In this document: positions 48,449-61,017 of the stretch, in pieces
How positions within the stretch are numbered: the stretch's first letter is position 1
Layout: each line of letters starts with the position of its first letter
Assembly: GCF_018446385.1 (NCBI RefSeq)
Contig: NC_056002.1
Location: forward strand, 38,639,671 to 38,703,670
DNA: 64,000 nucleotides
Source of the DNA: Zingiber officinale
Taxonomy: Eukaryota > Streptophyta > Magnoliopsida > Zingiberales > Zingiberaceae
Reading direction: 5' to 3'
Notes under the pieces: model-generated
Seen by the model: only the letters and a program-made list of their open reading frames with translations
The model's database searches: none
What the model was told of the DNA's origin: nothing
Program-made: the position numbers and the translations under genes

Positions 48449-51400
48449 TGTTGGTGCAACCTTAGGTCAAGGTTGACCTGGTTGACCCGACTCGAGTTGA
48501 CCTGACTCGAGTTGTATTTTGATGTTTGACGAAAACAGAAGAGTTGTATTTTGATGGGAGATTGTGGGTGCAACCCGTGTGGTCAAGGTTGACCTGGTTG
48601 ACCCGAGGTGAGTTGACCTGACTCAGAAAAGTCCAAGCAGGGAGCTTGGCATGGGAAAAGTCCAAGCAGGGAGTTTGGCATGGTGAAAAGTCCAAGCAGG
48701 GAGTTTGGCATGGTGAAAAGTCCAAGTATGGAGACTTGGCACGGAGAAGTTCAAGTATGGAAGCTTGGCACATGGGAAGTCGGAGAGGGCTCGGTAGCTC
48801 GTTCTCCGCACTGTGGTCAGAGAGGGCTCGGGAGCTCGTTCTCTGGACCGGATGGAAGTCGGAGAGGGCTCGGTAGCTCGTTCTCCGAACTGTGGTCAGA
48901 GAGGGCTCGGTAGCTCGTTCTCTGGACCGGATGTGGAAAGTCCTGGTGAGTGAAGCCAGGCAGACGGAAAAGTCCTGGTGAGTGAAGTTAGGTGAAAATC
49001 CTAGTGAGTGAAGCTAGGTGAAAGTGAAAGTCCTGGTGAGTGAAGCCAGGCAGTTGGTGAAAGTCCTGGTGAGTGAAGCCAGGCAGTGGGAAAGTCCTGG
49101 TGAGTGAAGCCAGGCAGTTGGTGAAAGTCCTGGCGAGTGAAGCCAGACAAAGGAAAGTCCTGGTGAGTGAAGCCAGGCAGTTTGGAAGTCATGGTGAGTG
49201 AAGCCAGGCAAGGAAAAATCCAGATGGATCAAGGGTGATCGGACATCTGGTGTTGAGAAGGTCAAGTAGGTCAAGGGAGTGACCGGATACTTGACACGAA
49301 GAGAAAAGTCCAAGTGGGTCAAAGGGATTGACCGGACACTTGGTGGGGAGTCTTAGCAAGTCAAGGGAGTGACCAGATGCTAAGTATGAAATACCAATAG
49401 GTCAAGGTTGACCGGATATTGGTGTGGAAGGCTTGGGACTTGGTTTGGGCAAAAACCCAAGCTCTGGATCGATCAGTGGATCGATCCAGTGATACACTGG
49501 GTATCTGGATCGGTCTGGTGACCGATCAGTAACCAAACAGTAGCCTACTGAGTGTTATCTGATCGGTCTGCAGACCGATCAGGAAACAACGATCAGAAGG
49601 CAAGAAGCTCGGGAGAAAAGGAAGGGGATCGGTTCTTGGACCGATCAGAGAAAGCTCTGATCGGTCCCCAGGACCGATCAGGATGAAGCTGGACCGATCA
49701 GGAGCATGCCTGATCGGTCCAGACCTTAAGCACAGAAAGGTCACCGATCAAGGCTTAGCCTGATCGGTCCCCATGACCGATCAGGAGCTCTGTGGACCGA
49801 TCAGGATGGAGCCTGATTGGTCAAGAACTATCCGTTGTGAGTAATAACGGCTATCTCCGCCTTCTTCGCTGTCCTCTTTGCGTGCAGGTTATAAAAGGAG
49901 ATCGAGGCTTCTCTGCTTCTGCTAGCTTTTACTGCTTCATCTTCTTCTTGCTGAGCTTTGGTGCTGTGTTTGAGCTCTGCTGAGCTCCCTACTCCACTGA
50001 AGCTTCGAGTGAGCTTCTCGGCTGGTCAGCTGCTGCTGTTCTTCTGTGAAGTTGCTGCTTCATCAACGGAAACCAGTCGAAGGCAAGCGTGTTTGTTTTT
50101 ACATTCATATTGTTGCCTCTTCTTGTATTTCTTGTACACTCTGATCTTGCTTTTGCAAGAAAGTATTGTGGCGAGGTTTCTCCACCCAGAAGGAGTTTGT
50201 TTTAGCCAGTTCTCCGGGGACTCATCCACCGACGGATTGGTAGGCTTCGTCCACCTTACGGACACGCCGAGGAGTAGGAGTTTCATCTCCGAACTGTTGG
50301 TGCAATATCCCTCAGGTCAAGGTTGACCTGAGTAACCAAGCTTGAGTCTTGGTTTGGGTTTAGATGTTTGACAATAAGATATTGATTGAAGAAGAGTCAA
50401 GTAGGTCAAGGTTGACCGGATACTTGACTGGGAAGTCCTAACTGGGATGTTAGGCAAAATGAAAGTCCTGGTGAGTGAAGCCAGGCAGAAGGAAAGTCCT
50501 GGTGAGTGAAGCCAGGCAGAAGGAAGTCCTGGTGAGTGAAGCCAGGCAGAAGAAAGTCCTAGTGAGTGAAGCTAGGCAGATGGAAATCCTGGTGAGTGAA
50601 GCCAGGTGAAAGTCCTAGTGAGTGAAGCTAGGCAGATGGAAAATCCTAGTGAGTGAAGCTAGGTGAAAGCCCTAGTGAGTGAAGCCAGGCAAGGGAAAAT
50701 CCAGATGGATCAAGGATGATCGGACATCTGGTGCTGGGAAGTCCAAGTAGGTCAAAGGATTGACTGGATACTTGGCATGAAAGAAAAGTCCAAGTAGGTC
50801 AAAGGGATTGACCGGATACTTGGCACAGAGAAAAGTCCAAGTGGGTCAAAGGGATTGACCGGACACTTGGTAAGGGAGTCCTAGCAGGTCAAGGGAGTGA
50901 CTAGATGCTAGGCATGACATACCAACAGGTCAAGGTTGACCGGATGTTGGTTTGGGATATTTGGGACTTGGTTTTGGACAAAAACCAAGTGCTGGATCGA
51001 TCCGTGGATCGATCCAGGATCTGGATCGATCAGTGGATCGATCCAGACCTATCCCAGCGAACAGAGAGCTTCTGGATCGATCCGTGGATCGATCCAGAGG
51101 TCCCAATCGATCCATGGATCGATTGGGACGCGGCTACTTCGCGCGATAAGCGCTGGATCGATCCAGAGCACAGAGGCGCTCTGGATCGATCCGTGGATCG
51201 ATCCAAAGCCTCCCCGATCGATTGGGAACATTCGAATCGATCGGGATCCGACCGTTGGCGTCGTTTATAGCTGCAGGCGTTCGATGGCTGCAAATCTCTT
51301 CTCCGATTCACTCCAGAGCTCTCGCCAACTCTTCCACAGCGCTCTCAAAGATCAGATCGCCAGTTCTTGAAGGATCTTGGAAGCTCTCCAAGTCAAGAGG

Positions 51401-51853
51401 CGGATCAAAGGCAAGAAGAGAAGCTAGGGTTAGGGTTTTGTACTCATTGTAAGCTTGTAAGCTTGTATTTTGTTTCCCTTTCCTTTCTTCTTGTACTGAG
51501 AGTCTTGTAGGGCTTCTCCGCCCTCGGTAGTTACCGAAAAGGAGTGTTTTCATAGTGGAGGGTGCGTGCGTGATGTGGATCCTTGGACTAGTCACCTCTT
51601 GTGAGGTGGATACCAAGTAAACCAACCGTGTTAGCGTTGTTGTATTTGTTTCTGTATTTTCCGCTGCACATCTTTGAAGGAACAAGCAACGCCGAAGCAA
51701 CGAGCGAACGCGACGAGCTATTCACCCCCCCTCTAGCTACTTTTGGTCCTAACACGAACCTCGTTACATCGACGCGTATTGAGAAAGAAACGAACGCGAT
51801 TTGGGGTCGGCTATTCACACCCCCCTCTCTAGCCGCGATCATCGATCCAAACA
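48449..51853 (+). mobile_element. SIRE-like solo LTR (1940 bp net) inside the Cassandra LTR
   Basis: It starts TGTTGGTGCAACC and ends CGATCCAAACA, with target duplication ATATG at 48444-48448 and 51854-51858. Net sequence excludes the inner LTR at 50295-51754 and its duplicated 5 bp. It holds the AGTCCTGGTGAGTGAAGCC array and paired GATCGGTC/GACCGATC palindromes (49470-49830). No internal region, so a solo LTR. Confidence 0.92.
50295..51754 (+). mobile_element. Inner SIRE-like solo LTR, 1460 bp
   Basis: It starts TGTTGGTGCAATATCC and ends TTTTGGTCCTAACA, with perfect target duplication CGAAC at 50290-50294 and 51755-51759. It is the same broad family as its host but a different subfamily: its array is similar, while its palindromes are GGATCGATCC (50993-51245). 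It is the last insertion of the nest. Confidence 0.95.
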
Positions 51854-51995
51854 ATATGGATAATACCATCTAACCTTTTAAACCATACTTAACCAGAATC
51901 TCAGAACCGGGTGTATTACACTTAGTATATGTAGTAATTTCTCTTTCCTTTGCATGGATCTTCTGGAGGAACTAGTATTTTTCGCTGCACGTTTG

Positions 51996-52332
51996 CGTGT
52001 TTAGCCCATCTAATTCTTTACATAGTGGATTTTGCTAATCAACATTCAAAAATCTCCCAAGTAATGAAGATATCAGTAGTTGAGATTCAAAAATTAATTT
52101 CAATTATTGATAATTTATCATATTTGGATTATAATCCAAATCATATTTATTATTATTTCTATATTTGTTATTATTATAGTTATCGTAATATATTATTATA
52201 TTTATCATAATATTTTTCATATATTATTTTAACCATATGTATAAAATAGACTCATTAGTTTATGATAATTAATCAATAATAATCATGAAGCAATTGTCTT
52301 CTATTCTTTCCTATGTTATATGCTTTTGTATG
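51996..52332. other. AT-rich spacer, no supported gene
   Basis: Between the LTR nest and the Tat-type element. Nothing recognisable. The last five bases, GTATG, are the target duplication of the next element. Confidence 0.5.
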
Positions 52333-53134
52333 TGATCCTGCCCTGAAGCTGAGTAGATGGCCACCGGGGAACAACGTTAAGGTGGTTCTTCATCTACACT
52401 GATGCTCCCTCGCTCCTGCAACCACAAGTTGTTAGTGCCAAGCCGGGAGGGGGGTTACCGACGACGGCCCTCCGACGCTCAAGCGACACACCGGCAAGGG
52501 AAGAAAACAGAGGCAGCAAAGAAGAAGCAAATAGTGGTTCCAGAGGGCGTATGCGCGTACCTCCGCGGATGGCCGTTTCCCTCCTTATATAGAGCTTCGA
52601 CGAGTTGACTACACACTTCCCGGGCGGATGCGCATCCCCAAACTTTCCCCAAAAGTTAACATTGAGAAAGGATCCCTGACATCTTACCATAACGGGGCGA
52701 ACACATCTTTGCCAAGGTGGCTGAATCTTCTTTCGTACGATCTTCTGTCCATCCGCGCCTTCAGCCGGCGGCATCGACTCCCAAAAGGATGCTGGCACAT
52801 ATTCCCCATCTTATTTGTCGTCTGTTAGTCTGATTGGACTTCCCTTGATCGATCCGACCGGCCAACTCTTTGACCTTATACGAGTATATCCAGACCGATC
52901 GGCATGAGTGCCCCTGGTCTCGGTGCATTGTAGGCTCAGCCAACCCTCTTTGAACTCTGTTGGCTGATCGGGTTGTAGGCTTGGCCCACCTTCTCCGAAC
53001 TCTCCCGACCGATCAGATTGTAGGGACTTCGGCTCGGCTAGTCTCTTAGTTGACCATCTCCTGACTTTGACGACCACCCAAGCGTTGAACTTCCTTGGAG
53101 ATGGGCCCTCCTGGGTTATCACTGGATCACATGC

Positions 53135-56100
53135 TGTTGGATCGTGAAACGTCGATAGGGGGGGGGGGGGGGTGAATATCGATTCGAAAAACCACGTTGT
53201 AAAGAGTTAAGCATAGCGGAATTAAAAACAATAGACAAATGAACACGGTGTTTTTACTTCGTTCGGAGCCTGTGACGACTCCTACTCGAAGGCCCGTACT
53301 CCGTGAGTACTTTCGTTGGGCAATTTACTAGCAATTCGAAATAATAATTACAAAGATAGTACAAGAGATGCTAATAAAAAGTAAAACAAAGCTATACCGA
53401 CAGAAGGAAAACTACAAGGACAAGAGCGCGTTGTCGGAGCTTCGTTAGTGTCGTTGGAGCGCAAAGCAGCAGAGCAAGCAATCTAAGAGTTCTGAATCGA
53501 TATGGAAGCTCCACCCCTAGGGCTTCTTTTATATGCTGCTCCGGGCGCCTGGATCCCTTCCGGGCGCCCTGGTGCGATGTGGCAAGTCTAATCAGCGAAC
53601 TCCACGTGGCGACGACTCTGCTTAGATAAAATTCGCCTCCGGGCGCCCGGACCTCTGGGCGCCCGGATCCCCTTCGGGCGCCCGGACCCCTCTTCTCCAG
53701 AAAGTCCTTCTCCTGCAAGAAATGGTTAGTCCGAGGCAAATATACCCTGCAACACAGATTGTTAGCATAGTTTTATAAATAAGCAAATTGAGTATGAATT
53801 ATCAAAACAGAGTATGACTTAGATTCCGTCTTTCCGAGACCGGAATCTAGTCATGATCTCGACTTAGATATCCGAAATGGATCTAAGCCGGATCGACGCC
53901 TAATGTTCCCTTCCCGAGAACGCGTCCTCGCAATCACTCCCCTCCAGTGACTTACCTCACTTACCTGCCAGACGTTCGGTCAGCCCGTCGACCCGTCGAC
54001 CTAGCTGGACTTCGTGCCTAAGCGTCCAGTCAGCCCGTCGACCTAGCTGGACTTCTCGCCAAGCGTCCGGTCAGCCCGTCGACCCGCTTGGACTTCGTGC
54101 CTGACATCCGGTCAGCCCGTCGACCTATCTGGACTTAGCCTGCACACTCGATCAGAGTGTTAGATCACGACACACCTAACTTAACCTGATTTGTCATTCA
54201 TCAAAACCTGAGTTAGACCGTTAGTGCTAACCGCTCCAACAATCTCCCCCTTTTTGATGGAATGACAACCTGGTTAAGTTAGTGAAAAATATGCTAGTAA
54301 AAGAAACCAGCATGATTTTTAAGGTTTAAGTTAGTTTTTAAATTTGACATTTTATTTCTCTAACTTAACCACCTATCCCTCCCCCTTTGGCATTCATCAA
54401 ATAAGGATGTAAGTCAAGTAATTTTGGAATTCAGATAAAGTAAAATTTGCAAAAAAAATGTCAAGGTAACTTGGGGGAGTTTAAATAGTAATTTAGCTTT
54501 TGTTTTTTAACTTTTGTAAAATAACTAAGTTTTAAAAATAGCTAATTTAGCAACATAACTTAGTATTTAGTACATTTTGAGTAATTTTGAAAGATAATAT
54601 CTGCAAAATTAATTGACTTTGTAAACTTAAGAGAAATTTTTAAAAGCTAATTTTCAAGTTTACGTTTAGGAACACTAAGTTTAGATATTCTAATTTCCAA
54701 ACATAGGGTTATAAGTTACAAATTTTAAGATCAAATTTTTAAAGTAAGTTTCAACTTTTAAAACACTTTTAAAACATGTGTTTTTAAAACCAAAATTTCA
54801 AGGTTTAAATTTTCAAAATACGTTTCAACTTCGAAACACTTTTCAACCATGAGTTTTCAAACTCAAAGTTTCAAGACTGAGTTTGAATAAATTTACTTTT
54901 CAAGACTGAGTTTGAATATGTTTAAGATGGAGAAAATAATTTAGGTGCTAAGTGTTGATTTAATCCTCCCCCTAAACCTGATATCTAAAATAAAGCTTTT
55001 GAAAATATTTGCTAAGAATTTTTAATATAAGATTTTCAAAGTAATTGGGGTAGAATTTTCTAAAGAGATTTTAAAGAGAAAAAATAACACTTAAGAAGAT
55101 TAAAAAAAAACCTCCCCCTGAATTTGATACTCCTATAATTTATTACTCTCCTTTAATTTATTAATTTTTCTAGGGGATTTAAAAAGAAAAAATTGAACCT
55201 CCCCCTGAATTGGTTACTCCCCTTAATTAATATCTCCCCCTTAAGTTAATACTAAGGTTTGGTTGTGTTAAATTTCAAAGCCCTAACACATTTGTCTAAT
55301 TTAGTAACACTTATATTATTATCTCTGTATCCTTGGTATAACTGTTTATTTGAATTTGATTAATCAATTATTAATTAATTTTAGATTCAGGCGTTTAACT
55401 TTAGTTTAAGGTTAAATAAGATAAGATTTTATTAATTCAATAACAGTTAAGCATTATCAATAATTTATTGATTAGTTTTTACTTGATTTAATAATTTAAT
55501 ACTTAGTGAAATAATTTAAATTTCATATTACTTGATTGAGTTTGTCAATGAAAGTGTTAGTTATAATAATTATTATTATTATTATTATTTATTTAATTTT
55601 TTTTAAAGGGATTTCTAAAACAGCATTTAAAAGGAATTTAAAATGATTTTTATAATATGTTTTATGTCAATTAACATACGTTTGATTCAGTTTTGATTTT
55701 AGATTTAAATTAATATTAGTGGTTAATTTAAGTTTAAGTTTAATTTTAAGTTTAAGTTAAAATTTTTAATTTTAATTGTAATTTCAATATTAAGTTTTAA
55801 TTTAAGATTTAATTTTCAGTTAAGTTAAATTAAAAAATAATTTTAAGGTTAAAAATGAGTTTAAAGTCAAAATAATAATTTTTAAAGTGAAAATAATCTA
55901 TAGAAATAATTTATTATTATTACTATTTTTTTTAAGATAACAGAATTTTATTATAGTGAAAAAATAAGAATAATTTTTCAAAATACTATACATAATTTTT
56001 AAAATAGTTTTAAAATGATTTTTAAAATGGTTTTTTTTAAATGATTTTTAAAAGTTTTTAAAATAATTTTAAAGTTAAAATAATTTTTATGTTAAAATAA

Positions 56101-59100
56101 TTTTTAAATAATTTTTAAGTTAACATGATTTTAAAAATATTTTTTAAGTTAAAATAAAAAAAAATAATTTTTAAGTTAAAATAATTTTTATGTTAAAATA
56201 TTTTTTAAAATAATGTTTAAAAGAGATTTTAAATAATTTTTTTTAAATGAATTTTTAAAATAATTTTTAAATGAGTTTTTAAAATAAATTTTAAAAGATT
56301 TTTAAAATAATTTTTAAAAGAGTTTTTAAATAATTTTTTAAATGATTTTTTTTTAAAAAAGAATTTTAAAAGAGTTTTTTAAAGAATTTTTTTAAAAAGT
56401 TTTTAAAGAATTTTTAAAATAGTTTTTAAAGACTTTTTCAAAAATAGTTTTTAAAGGATTTTTTTTTAAAATAGTTTTTAAAGAATTTTTAAAATAGTTT
56501 TTAAGGAATTTTTAAAATAGTTTTTAAGGAATTTTTTTAAAATAGTTTTTAAATAATTTTTTAAAATAGTTTTTAAAGAATTTTTAAAATAGTGTTTAAA
56601 GAATTTTTACAATAATTTTTCAAGAATTTTTAAAATAAGTTTTAAAAGTTTTTAAAATAATTTTTTAAAAGAATTTTTTAAAATGATTTTTTAAAAGTGT
56701 TTTTTTTAAAGAATTTTTTAAAATGATTTTAAAAATAAATTTTAAAAGTTATTTTTTTTTAAAAAAGAATTTTTAAAATGATTTTTTAAGTTTTTTTTAA
56801 AAATAATTTTTAAAAGAATTTTTAAAATAAGTTTTAAAAGTTTTTAAAATAATTTTTAAGATGATTTTTAAAAGTTTAAAATATTTTTTTTAAAGAATTT
56901 TTAAAATAAGTTTTAAAAAGAATTTTTAAAATGATTTTTTAAAAGGTTTTTTAAAATTATTTTTTAAAAGAATTTTTAAAAGTTTTTAAAAGAAATTTTA
57001 AAAGAATTTTTAAAATGATTTTTAAAAGTTTTTGAAAATAATTTTTAAAAGAATTTTTAAAATGATTTTTTAAAAGTTTTTTTTTAAAATAATTTTTTAA
57101 AAGAATTTTTAAAATAAGTTTTAAAAGTTTTTAAAAGAATTTTTTAAAATGATTTTGTAAAAGGTTTTTTTTAAAATAATTTTTTAAAAGAATTTTTAAA
57201 GTGATTTTAAAAAGTTTTTTTAAATAATTAAGTTAAAATAATTTTAGGTTAAAATAAATTTTTAATTTAAAATAAATTTTTAATTTAAAATAAATTTTAG
57301 GTTAAATTAAAATTTTAAGTTAAAATAATTTTTTGGTTAAAATAAAATTTTAAATTAAAATAATATTTAAGTTAAAATAAATTTTTAAGTTAAAATTATA
57401 AATTTTTAAGTTAAAATAATTTTTAGATTAAAATAAATTTTTAAGTTAAAAAAAAGAAGTTTAATTTTTAAAATAAATTTTTAAGTTAAAAAAAATTAAG
57501 TTTAAAATAAATTTTTAAGTTAAAAAAAATTTAAGTTTAATTTTAAAAATTAATTTTTAAGTTAAAAAAAATTAAGTTTAATTTTTAAATAAATTTTTAA
57601 GTTAAAAAAAATAATTTTATTTTTTAAAATAGATTTTTAAGTTAAAAAAAAATTTAAGTTTAATTTTTAAAATAGATTTTTAAGTTAAAAAAATTTTAAT
57701 TTTAATTTAATTTAATTTTATTTTAATTTAATTTAATTTTAATTTAATAGTCATCTCACCCGATCTATGTTGTCAATCAGGGAATCCTATAATTTTGTGA
57801 GATGAATTAAGTTCAACTTTAAGGTTTTGTTTTTAACTTGTGTTAGATTCCGGTTTAACTTTGGGTTCAACAAATAGGCGTTTTTTGGATAAACTTCTGG
57901 GTTATGGTGAGTCACTCGGACATCATTAAAGTAATCATGCTTTCGAGGTTTTCCAAATAGTCCTATCCACTAGACTTAGTACAAAACCTTGGTCTAACTG
58001 GTTAGGATTCATTAAGGGTAGCTTCGGTCAGTTCCACTTAGCCAGATGCACCAGGTCGAAGCCATATCTTCCTAGACATGCATAGACTAAGCTTCCCTAA
58101 CATACTATCATCCAAAATTTCACCATTACCATTTTTCAAGTTAAACTTGAACCCTCTTTAACTAGTCCTAATTACCCTGTCGGGTAGGTTGGTTGGGGCT
58201 ACCCTTTTCGGGTAGGTTGGTTAGGGTTACCCTGTCGGGTAGGTTAGTTTTGGAGGTGCCACCTATTCTGGAGCCTCCCCCTGAATTATTGGTCATTAAT
58301 TTATTTTTTAGTTCTGGGTTTATTATAGTTAAGTTTTGGTTAAAATTTAATGTTTAATTTGTAATTTAGATTCAAGTTTTTAATTTTGAATTAATTAAAT
58401 TAGTCAAATTATCTTTCTTTAAGAGAATATTTTTAAAGTTTAAGTTTTTATTCATTTTTAAATTTGAATTAATTAAATTGTTTGAATTATATTTCCTTAA
58501 AAGTTTATCTTTTAACCTTTTATTAATTATTAATTTTGAATTTTTCAGATTATCTTTATTTAATATGTTATTTTTAACATTTAATTTTAATTTTGTTAAA
58601 TTTAGTTTTGATTTTATCAAAGTGTTTGATTTTATTCTTATATTTTCTTTATTTTTTAAGTTGATATAATTAGTAGAATTTATTAGATTATTCTTATCAT
58701 TAAAATTTAATTTTTTATTAATTAAATTATCTTGGGTTTGGATAGGATTTTCTAGATTAATATTGTCTAGATTATTGAATAATTTATTAATTTTATCTAG
58801 ATCAATATTGACCTTGTCATCTCTATCATTTGAGTTTTCAGATTTGTTTAGGTTCAAGTTTGAATTTTTTAAATTAATTGGATTTGTTTTATCAGATAAT
58901 ATCCTAAGGGTATTTTTGTAATTATTGTCAATTACATTATTTTCACATATATTTTCAGAAATAACCAGATCAATGCTCATATTTTTTAAACTACTATTAG
59001 CAGGGGTATTTGGTAAATATCACTAACCTTGAGCGCAACCCCTAATTCAGTAGGCTTTTCGATTGGATCTAACCCGAGTTCGGATTTGATTTTTACTTGA

Positions 59101-61017
59101 TCCTCGAGCTCCATTGGCTCCTCGTGAAGTTTGATCAATTGGGTCCAAAGCTCATGTGCATCTTTGTACTTTTTTACTCTGCATAAAACATTGTTAGGTA
59201 AAATATTACAAATGATTTTACTTACATTTGTGTTTAGTTCTGAGTTCTGAGAAGGTTTTCTCAATATCAGCCAATAATCAAAGTTTACGCTTCCTAAGAA
59301 GCATTCCATTAATCGCTTCCAATAGTTGAAATCTTGATCGTATGGTGGTAGTTTGTGGGGGTTTCGTCCTTCTTGAAGAGTCATTATTCTTGCACACAGA
59401 GAAACAGAAAAAAAAATCCCAAGACTTGGTCTTGGATTAGCAGTGCTGAAAAAAAAAATATTTCACTATTTTCAGAAAAAAATAATAAAATATTAATAAA
59501 ATATTTTAAAAAATATTATTTCAAAATTTTGAAAATGTAATATTTTTTAAATACTAAACAATGGTGAAAAGATGGCGATATATTTTTCAAAAACTGTTTT
59601 GGAGGGAAAAAAAATGAAAGGCGTAAAGTTTTATTTAAAAGACAAACAATATCTAATTTTTTTCTTTAAAATGACCCCCCTTTGCTTGATTGGTGGTTGC
59701 ACCAAATCAGAGCGGTACCTGCTCTGATACCACTTGTTGGATCGTGAAACGTCGATAGAGGGGGGGTGAATATCGATTCGAAAAATCACGTTGTAAAGAG
59801 TTAAGCGCCTACTTCGACACTCGGTGAACGTTTGCTTCGCTGGATCCTCCAATCTCTCTCCGTCGGAAGTACCCGCCGTACTTCACCGTCACGGTAGATT
59901 CGCTGGCACACGTGTCTCGACATGATAGGACGATGTTCTCCTCTGTATCCTCATTAAATATCATAGCGGCAGCGGAATTAAAAACAATAGACAAATGAAC
60001 ACGGTGTTTTTACTTCGTTCGGAGTCTGTGACGACTCCTACTCGAAGGCCCGTACTCCGTGAGTACTTTCGTTGGTCAATTTACTAGCAATTCGAAATAA
60101 TAATTACAAAGACAGTACAAGAGATGCTAATAAAAAGTAAAACAAAGCTATACCGACAGAAGGAAAACTACAAGGACAAGAGCGCGTTGTCGGAGCTTCG
60201 TTAGCGTCGTTGGAGCGCAAAGCAGCAGAGCAAGCAATCTAAGAGTTCTGAATCGATATGGAAGCTCCACCCCTGGGGCTTCTTTTATATGCTGCTCCGG
60301 GCGCCCTGGTGCGACGTGGCAAGTCTAATCAGCGAACTCCACGTGGCGACGACTCGGCTTGGATAAAATTCTCCTCCGGGCGCCCGGATCCCTCTTCTCC
60401 AGAAAGTCCTTCTCCTGCAAGAAAAGGTTAGTCCGAGGCAAATATACCCTGCAACACAGATTGTTAGCACAGTTTTATAGATAAACAAATTGAGTATGAA
60501 TTAGCAAAATAGAGTATGACTTAGATTCCGTCTTTCCGAGACCGGAATCTAGTCACGATCTCGACTTAGATATCCAAAATGGATCTAAGCTAGATCGACG
60601 CCTAATGTTCCCTTCCCAGGAACGCGTCCTCGCAGTCACTCCCCTCCAGTGACTTACCTCACTTACCTGCCAGACGTCCGGTCAGCCCGTCGACCCATCT
60701 GGACTTCGTGCCAGCTATCCGGTCAGCCCGTCGACCTAGCTGGACTTCATGCCTAAGCGTCCAGTCAGCCCGTCGACCCGCTTGGACTTCTCGCCAGCTA
60801 TCCGGTCAGCCCGTCGACCTAGCTGGACTTCTCACCAAGCGTCCGGTCAGTCCGTTGACCCGCTTGGACTTCGTGCCAGACATCCGGTCAGCCCGTCGAC
60901 CTGTCTGGACTTAGCCTGCACACTCGATCAGAGTGTTAGATCACGACACACCTAACTTAACCTGATTTTTCATTCATCAAAATCTGAGTTAGACCGTTAG
61001 TGCTAACCGCACCAACA
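53135..61017 (-). mobile_element. SIRE-like Ty1/copia element lacking polymerase genes, nested in the Tat element
   Basis: LTRs at 53135-54241 and 59735-61017 start TGTTGGATCGTGAAACG and end CCAACA. The target duplication CATGC lies at 53130-53134 and 61018-61022. In minus orientation the 5' LTR is on the right. Its primer site TGGTATCAGAGC (59732-59721) fits initiator tRNA-Met. A gag-like frame (59384-58986; DQDFNYWKRLMECFLGSVNF, HELWTQLIKLHEEP) follows, then an Asn/Lys/Leu-rich frame (58980-58372), a block shared with 22320-22510, an AT-rich array and a polypurine tract beside the left LTR (54255-54242). No protease, integrase, reverse transcriptase or RNase H was seen. Aligned LTR parts differ by about 1.5%, so it is young. 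It cannot move alone. Confidence 0.88.
55560..57740. repeat. AT-only degenerate array of TTTTTAAAAT-like units
   Basis: For about 2.2 kb the sequence is almost entirely A and T, as variants of TTTTTAAAATAATTTTTAAAAG, changing to AAGTTAAAATAAATTTTTA toward the right. A TTA run lies at its left edge (about 55569-55592). Unit length drifts between about 14 and 25 bp. It fills the place where polymerase genes would be in a copia element. Confidence 0.9.

Larger units (their letters stand above)
48205..51920 (-). mobile_element. Cassandra TRIM, solo LTR (306 bp net), split by nested LTRs
   Basis: It starts TGTAATGCCCCGG and ends GGGTGTATTACA, with target duplication CTTAG at 48200-48204 and 51921-51925. 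The net sequence is 48205-48448 plus 51859-51920. On the minus strand it carries a 5S rRNA-like promoter (48410-48346), the defining trait of Cassandra. Only one LTR is present, so it is a solo LTR. A SIRE-like LTR sits within it. Confidence 0.85.
46581..51995 (+). mobile_element. Copia LTR (Angela-like) hosting the nested LTRs; ends approximate
   Basis: 46900-47520 carries wording known from long Angela-type LTRs (GACCTGAAGTC, TGGTTCCCTACATAAGGAG, CAAACGTCACCTGTAA). The LTR tail with GCGCGAACGTGAGATCGTG runs to 48204 and resumes at 51921 with TTTCGCTGCACGTTTGCG. Its body is therefore split by the Cassandra LTR. The outer ends could not be fixed. It is a fossil without coding sequence here. 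Confidence 0.55.

Noticed and set aside
50905-51370. Overlapping frames rich in DRSVDRS/WIDPWID
   Set aside because: They are products of the GGATCGATCC palindromes inside the inner LTR, not protein genes.
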